In this document: positions 57,926 to 64,000 of the stretch, one piece after another
How positions within the stretch are numbered: position 1 is the first letter of the stretch
Layout of the letters: every line of letters begins with the position of its first letter
Translations under genes and position numbers: made by a program
The notes under the pieces: generated by a model
The model's database searches: none
Seen by the model: the letters and a program-made list of their open reading frames with translations, nothing else
What the model was told of the DNA's origin: nothing
Assembly (NCBI GenBank): GCA_034508935.3
Contig: CM067446.1
Span: forward strand, 53,826,621-53,890,620
From: Berghia stephanieae
Lineage: Eukaryota > Mollusca > Gastropoda > Nudibranchia > Aeolidiidae
Length of the DNA: 64,000 bases
Direction of reading: 5' to 3'

Positions 57926-59077
57926 TATTCATCTAAGAACACCGGCCTTGCGTCACTTTTGACATATGGTGCCACCGTCCAGGCTGACGTCATAAAAATG
58001 CGAGTGGAACCAAAAGTAATGCAACTGGGCACAGGTGTCAAAATTTTGACACAGGACATATTTTCATCGATCTACCGTGGAGCCACCCGAGTGCTTTTCG
58101 TTGAAAAATGCAAAAACAGCGGAACATTTCAAAGAAAATCCCAAAATCTTGCGGAAGATTAACATCACAGCAGTATACAAGTTTATAACTTTTAAGGTGC
58201 TAACAAAATATTAAGGTTATATCAGCGTCAGTAAAGAAGAAAATGGGAGAGTAAAAAGTTCTAGAATTGCAATTAAAGGGGAATTGGTTTAAACAGGGAA
58301 CAGTGTATTGTTTTTAAGGGTTTTATGGCGCTTGCAACACATTTAGGTTATATCAGCGCCAGTAAAAAGGAAGAAAACAGGATAGTAAAAAGTTCTAGAA
58401 TTACAATGAAAGCACCCAAGAGAAAGTAAGACAAAGGGGAACTGGGAACAAATAGGATCAGATGTAGATTCCAAGAGCATACCACCAATGTACTTAGTTT
58501 GAGATCACCTATAAGTCTTACCCGGACACAAAGCATAAAATCCAACAAAGAATAATACACTCAAATGCTTACATTATACATTAAAAATAACAAATATAAT
58601 AATACATAACAGAGATGATTTACAAGGAAAAGAATATCATCTCCCAAAACAATAATCAGGGATGCCACCAGGCAACTTTAAAAAAGCCTGAAAATTTGCG
58701 CGGACGAGATACAAATCAACGTCAAGGGCTTTGTAGGGATTTGAAAAATATCAAATTTGGAAGATTGTTTCAGTACTTATTATTGCAATTGAGAGCAATA
58801 ACACACAAAATAAAGGAGACTTAACAGTTTTCAAATTGATAAAATAAGGTGCTGAAAACAAAATATAAACAAATTAATATCAATAGCAAATCAGGGTGAG
58901 AATGACTGGTCACATAAAAGGAGAAAATTATTCATTGTGAAGTTCATGACCCACCATGCAACCATAACCTATAAATTTAAACTTCACTCAAATTCATTGA
59001 GATGTAATCCAAAATTTGTCTCGCAGCAATTTCTGACGCGACTCGGAGAATTTCAAAAGTTGAAAGTATAATTACAT

Positions 59078-59431
59078 TTGGTGGTTGTAGTAGGGATGAT
59101 GATGTGGTGGTGGTTGTAGTAGTAGTGGTGTTAGGGATGATGTGATAGTGATTATAGTAGTACTGGTCGTATGGATGATTGTGTGGTGGTGGTTGTAGTA
59201 GGAATGATGATGTAGTGGTAGTTGTAGTAGTAGTGGTGGTAGGGATGATGTGGTGTTATTTGTAGTTGTAGTAGTAGTGGTGCTAGGGATGATGGTGTGG
59301 TGGTGATTGTAGTAGTGGTAGTAGGGTTGATGATGTGGTTGTAGTTGTAGTAGTAGTAGTAGTGGTGGCAGGGATGATGGTGTGGTGGTGGTTGTAGTAG
59401 GAGTGGTGGTAGGGATGATGTGGTGGTGATT

Positions 59432-59462
<31 letters not shown>

Positions 59463-59790
59463 TAGTAGTGTAGTAGTAGTAGTAGTAGTAGTAGCAGTAG
59501 CAGTAATGGTCTTAGAGATGATGATGTGATTGTGATGGTGGTTGTAGTAGTAGTGGTGGTGGGGATGATGATGTGGTGGTGGTTGTAGTAGTGGTGGTCT
59601 TTTAGAGATAATTGTGTGGTGGTGGTTGTAATAGGAATGACGATGTGGTGGTAGTTGTAGTAGTACTGGTGGTAGGGATGATGTGGTGTTATTTGTAGTA
59701 GTAGTGTTGATAGGGATGATGATGTGGTTGTGGTTGTAATAGTAGTGGTGGTAGAGATGATGTAGTGGTTTTGGTGAGTGTTTTTTATTC
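59078..59790 (-). repeat. Irregular GGT/GAT/AGT triplet array
   Basis: About 710 bp of triplets with recurring blocks such as GGTAGGGATGATG and GTTGTAGTAGTAGTGG spaced roughly 40-60 bp. It is the reverse-strand equivalent of the arrays at 7.9 and 18.9 kb and shares flanking sequence with the latter. Confidence 0.85.
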
Positions 59791-59929
59791 AGTGACAATA
59801 ATAGCAATTTGTCAAAAAGGAGGAAAATGTCTCCGTCTATCGGTCAAACGCAAGCAAAGTGTAAAAATAACAGGAACATTGTTTTGTATTGGTATTATGT
59901 AATATATTACTATTACTAGTATAAATCCA

Positions 59930-59979
59930 TTATTATCATTAAACATAAATTTAGTTTTTGTAAAGATTAAATGGATGGT

Positions 59980-60022
<43 letters not shown>

Positions 60023-60149
60023 AGAGACTTCTCTACCAGAATAATTTATGAATTGATCTTAGGAATTCTATATCAAAAAAAAAAAAAAAAAGAAGAAAAG
60101 AGAAATGGAAAGAAAGGCAAAGGGAAAGAGGAAAAGTGTGGAGAGAAAG

Positions 60150-60247
<98 letters not shown>

Positions 60248-60510
60248 TTTGTCCCTACCCTTCCCCTTCAACCAGCTAATCAAAGAACACCACTGGTCGT
60301 CTGTGTCAATTGTGACATCTGGTGCCATATAGTCTGGCCCGAGGTCATAAAAACGGGACCGTCACTAAATTTCACGAGACTAATGCACAGGTGTCAAAAT
60401 ATGACATAAGACATAATGGTGATTTTGTGGTTTTGAGGGAAATATTTGACACGGCTAATTCAGCGGAAAATTTCTGAGAAATTCTCAAAATCACTGTTTA
60501 TTTATAATTT
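59930..60510 (+). repeat. Dispersed repeat R2, copy 3, with long (GA)n
   Basis: (GA)n at 59982-60016 and again 60150-60246 is followed by GGTCATAAAAACGGGACCGT, TGCACAGGTGTCAAAATATG and AATTCAGCGGAAAATTTCTG, matching copies 1 and 2. An A run lies at 60075-60091. Confidence 0.65.
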
Positions 60511-61047
60511 TTTTTTTTTTTAAAAAGGAGGAATTGTGATGGGGATTGGCGTAGATAAACTGCCATTTAGGTGCACAAATATTCGACCGGCGGTGACAGC
60601 CCAAATTATTCACCCGGCGAAAAAGTTCCGGCTCAAATCTCGATCGAGATTTTTTTCTTCTTTAAAAAATTTTTTTTTTTTTTTTTATGAATAGTGACGA
60701 CGGACAAAAACCGGAGGTTCCGGATTAAAACAGGCTGGTGGTAAAAAAAAACCGGATTTCCGGCTAAAACCGGAAAAGTGGCATCCCTGAATAACTATGC
60801 ATTTGACGTTTCCCTCCCAGCCAGGACCAGGAGAAAAAATAAAAGTAATCTCATTCCAAGACAAAGACGGAAAGCATGTTGGATAACAGATATAAGGGGA
60901 TAGAAGACACACTATGTACCTCCCTGCCCGCTATTGGAGGTCAGGATCCCCACCCAGGGAAGTGTAGATTCCAAGCGCACACTACCTGTGTACTCATAAA
61001 CTTAAAAAACAAAAAACAAACAAAACTACAATATGTCAAGATATCAG

Positions 61048-61053
61048 TTTATT
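61048..61053 (-). terminator. Candidate RPL3 poly(A) signal
   Basis: AATAAA on the minus strand, 12 bp after the RPL3 stop codon. Ribosomal-protein mRNAs typically have very short 3' UTRs. The repeat tail of retroposon copy G ends about 30 bp away. Confidence 0.65.
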
Positions 61054-61064
61054 TCAACAATAAC

Positions 61065-61241
61065 TTATGCTTGGGCGGCACTTTCCTTCTCTTTCAGCAT
61101 CAACTCTTTCTTAAGAGGACCCATAAAACCGTGCTTCTCTTCAGGAGTCTGGAAGCGACCATGTCCCCATTTGCTGGATGTATCGATGAACTTAAGATTA
61201 ATTTGTTCACTGAGGGCACGACTGAAGTTAGTCATCATAGA
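61065..61241 (-). CDS. RPL3: Ribosomal protein L3 (uL3), last coding exon
   Basis: The acceptor TTTTCCATTGCAG precedes [20 protein letters not shown] and [20 protein letters not shown], then [18 protein letters not shown] and a stop. It matches the C-terminal end of eukaryotic uL3 (vertebrate [21 protein letters not shown]). The exon enters in phase 0. Confidence 0.96.
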   Translation of the reverse strand, partial: SMMTNFSRALSEQINLKFIDTSSKWGHGRFQTPEEKHGFMGPLKKELMLKEKESAAQA

Positions 61242-61784
61242 CTGCAATGGAAAAAAATGGGAGTGGAAATGTGAAAAAAAAAAGAAATGGCGAATAGGTC
61301 TTCACTTACTAGCTATAATTACCTGTTATGGAAAGGACATATCTTTTGATTCAACTTAATAGGATTAGTTCAAAAGTTATGAAACTTAAAAATTCCATTC
61401 TCAAATCCCGCTGACAGCATAGATTATGATCCCCAACAACTCAAATTTCTTGAACATACAACTTAATTTCAAGACTGTGACCGCATTACTGTATTTAAAG
61501 TCAGAAATTACAACATTAAAATGAAAAAAAAATATATTAAAAAAATTTAATTTGTGCAATATTCGAATATGACAAAAATATCCACGTCCAAAAATTCATT
61601 TAAAAATCGAGTAAAACCACATACTGAAATAAGACATCAAAAATGTTAACAATACGTAATTCTGAATAGAATCAAATTAACCAGAAATATCACTAATTAA
61701 AATTTGATAGAGGAAAGAAAAGGGGAAAACAAATTTCAAAAATCGAGAGTAAATTAAAGAAATCAAGACTAAACAAATGCATAC

Positions 61785-61982
61785 CTTCCTGAGAGTTATA
61801 ACTCTCTTGCGTGGACCCATGACACATCCCTTGAGCATGAGGAAGTCATTTTTAACCTCTCCGTAGTGGTGGAATCCTCCCATGGGTGTGATGGTTTTGT
61901 CAGTGGGATCAAACTCAGTGGCAGCATTGTTCTTGATCACCTTGCCGTCCTTTGTATGGATACCTGCACCAATACGGTAGAT
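61785..61982 (-). CDS. RPL3: Ribosomal protein L3 (uL3), penultimate coding exon
   Basis: 198 nt, phase 0 at both ends, between AATTCCCTCCAG and GTATGC. The peptide runs [20 protein letters not shown], then [20 protein letters not shown] and [14 protein letters not shown], matching vertebrate [20 protein letters not shown] and [20 protein letters not shown]. uL3 lies near the peptidyl-transferase centre of the 60S subunit. Confidence 0.97.
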
Positions 61983-63038
61983 CTGGAGGGAATTCAAAAC
62001 ACCTTTTGAATGACCACGACTCAAATTCAAATAGACATGGAAACAGGGCCGCAATAGAATAAATGTGCAAGTACGATGTATCAAAGCTGCTCTAAATTGT
62101 TGCAGATCAGAAATAATTTATGGTCTTGGTCATAGTCGAGTCAAAATGAAAATTCAACTGACCTTGGTAAAAGACCAATGAAGAATAAAAGGAAAAAAAT
62201 AAGCAAAATAACAGTGTCTGAAATTCGAGATTAGACAAAATCAGAATAACTTAAATTCTGGCAAGCCAAATTGAAAATAAAAAGGAGGAAAAAAATCTTG
62301 CGATAAACCCAATTCAAATAAATCATTTAAATATAAATAGATGCAAAAACATCTGGTGGTAATACAATTAGAAATAAGCCATGTCCATGACAAGGAAAAA
62401 GGGTACAGCTATAATATATAAACAGAGAAAGGGATTTCATGGTGCTTTTCAGGTTATGTCTCATATAATAATGTAAAAAATGGCATTCAACGAATCCTCA
62501 ATTATAAATGCACACTGACCCCCAGCCCCGTCAATTTCATTGTAATCGAGGTGCACGCGATAAGTAATAGAAAATCTTTAACTTTATTTTCATATAAAGG
62601 GCCAAACCAATTTGCCCAGTTTCCAAATGTTAAACAAAGTTAAAATAATAATCAGTTCACACAAACCGCATTTTTTTTCCTGTAAAAAAAAACACTCAGA
62701 TTACCAGACTGAGAAGTATGACATCAGTCGGCTTGTCTTTTTACAATACCATGCTCTATAACAAACTTTAGTAATTGATGATCAAAACCTTTGCAATACT
62801 GCTGTTGTGTTAAAAAAAAAACTAAGTGTATGCAATGTGAACCAAATAACACATACTATGTTCTTTTAAAAAAACGGCAGAATAAAACTCAATAAAAGTG
62901 GGACATGTCCACTCAAAATTCAGAATGTGTTATAAAATCACTTGGAGGAAATAACAAATAAAAAATACCCCAGGATTTCAAAAGGACGACAGCCTGAATC
63001 TTTTGAAAACTTGTGCAGTCTGCCTGTAGTCAATACGC
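61983..63038 (-). other. RPL3 intron, remainder
   Basis: AT-rich intron. Checked for C/D and H/ACA snoRNAs on the minus strand; nothing convincing. Confidence 0.5.
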
Positions 63039-63207
63039 CCCAGGACTTAAAATGTTTTTATTTTGAACAAGTTTGACAAAGTATTTCAAGCCAGTCAAAG
63101 AGAACATCACAATCCAATAATGCTCCAGGACTGTTAAATGTTTTTATTTGTAACAAGTTTGACAAAGTATTTCAAGCCAGTCAAAAGAAAAAAAATCACA
63201 ATCAACC
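63039..63207. repeat. 85-bp tandem duplication in an RPL3 intron
   Basis: CCAGGACTTAAAATG and CCAGGACTGTTAAATG start two units that share TTTGACAAAGTATTTCAAGC and CAGTCAAA. A weaker third start CCAGGATTTCAAAAGG lies near 62970. RPL3 introns often host snoRNAs, but no C/D boxes of good quality were found here. Confidence 0.75.
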
Positions 63208-63244
63208 ACCTCATGGAAGCACATAACTGAATACCAAGAAATCA

Positions 63245-64000
<756 letters not shown>

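Larger units (their letters stand above)
56980..58165 (+). repeat. Dispersed repeat R2, copy 2 (split by retroposon copy E)
   Basis: AAAGAGAGAGAGAGAGTTATGA (56.98-57.13 kb) and, after copy E, GACGTCATAAAAATGCGAGTG, ATGCAACTGGGCACAGGTGT and TGCGGAAGATTAACATCAC (57.93-58.17 kb) follow the same order as copy 1 at 51.75 kb. A CRE-like GACGTCA occurs at about 57983. Confidence 0.62.
58657..60789. mobile_element. 2.1-kb hAT-like non-autonomous element
   Basis: Perfect 12-bp TIRs CAGGGATGCCAC and GTGGCATCCCTG. The right flank AATAACTA is the expected 8-bp target. The left flank reads AATAAT, so the duplication is slightly decayed. Sister copies without the insertion read AACAATAACTATGC. The interior holds a relative of the 19.4-19.7 kb repeat, a GGT/GAT triplet array (59078-59790), (GA)n tracts and a copy of R2. 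A CCGG-rich right end recalls the 398-bp hAT element at 4.7 kb. No transposase. Confidence 0.8.
58309..60956 (-). mobile_element. Retroposon copy F, full length, split by a hAT-like element
   Basis: The 3' part 58309-58656 (TTGTTTTTAAGGGTTTTATG to CCCAAAACAATAAT) and the 5' part 60790-60956 (AATAACTATGCATTTGAC to GATCCCCACCCA) together form one complete reverse-oriented copy. They are separated by 2.1 kb of another element. Confidence 0.85.
58193..61000 (-). mobile_element. Retroposon copy G, partial, host of copy F
   Basis: 58193-58308 (TTATATCAGCGTCAGTAAAG to GGGAACAGTGTA) continues after copy F as GTGTAGATTCCAAGCGCACA (60957 onward). Similar GGGAA..GTGTA sequences flank copy F and look like its target duplication. 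Confidence 0.7.

Noticed and set aside
59283-59807. 174-codon His/Tyr/Thr-rich minus-strand frame
   Set aside because: Same explanation: reverse complement of the triplet array inside a transposon-like element.

Overview
This is animal nuclear DNA. It is AT-rich, with long introns carrying GT-AG sites, AATAAA signals, abundant microsatellites and many tRNA-derived SINEs, LINE fragments and DNA transposons with terminal inverted repeats (TIRs). The two recognised host genes, a d4-family double-PHD-finger protein (DPF/requiem) and ribosomal protein L3, occur across metazoans. The repeat profile suggests a marine invertebrate, but I cannot name the phylum from this sequence alone.

Layout. (1) 0-11 kb: the 3' part of a minus-strand gene encoding a 299-residue Asn/Gln/His-rich protein. 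Its three coding exons join in frame and one of them is a 31-nt micro-exon. A retroposon, SINEs, a small hAT element, a pogo-like element and triplet arrays lie in its introns and upstream. (2) 11.0-45.0 kb: a CRE-bearing, promoter-like segment and then a complete 11-exon DPF gene on the plus strand (413 residues in the spliced reading). It has an N-terminal requiem domain, a C2H2 finger and tandem PHD fingers. Intron 9 (10.5 kb) holds a nearly complete LINE on the minus strand and, downstream, a second spliced but frame-broken coding unit on the plus strand that I do not recognise. (3) 45-61 kb: intergenic DNA made almost wholly of nested mobile elements. A ~530-bp retroposon family is present in at least eight copies, several with clear target duplications and some inserted into each other. 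Three copies of a 1.16-kb pogo-like element are present in the window as a whole (5.5, 54.1 and 55.7 kb). (4) 61-63.4 kb: the last three coding exons of RPL3 on the minus strand. The rest of that gene lies beyond the right edge.

How the host genes relate: DPF proteins are chromatin-reader subunits of the BAF (SWI/SNF) complex and RPL3 is a core 60S protein. The sequence shows no functional link between them beyond being neighbours. The most interesting material is the layered transposon record at 47-61 kb, where insertion order can be read directly, and the unidentified nested gene at 40.2-43.3 kb. I found no convincing new biological system, CRISPR array or intact autonomous transposase.
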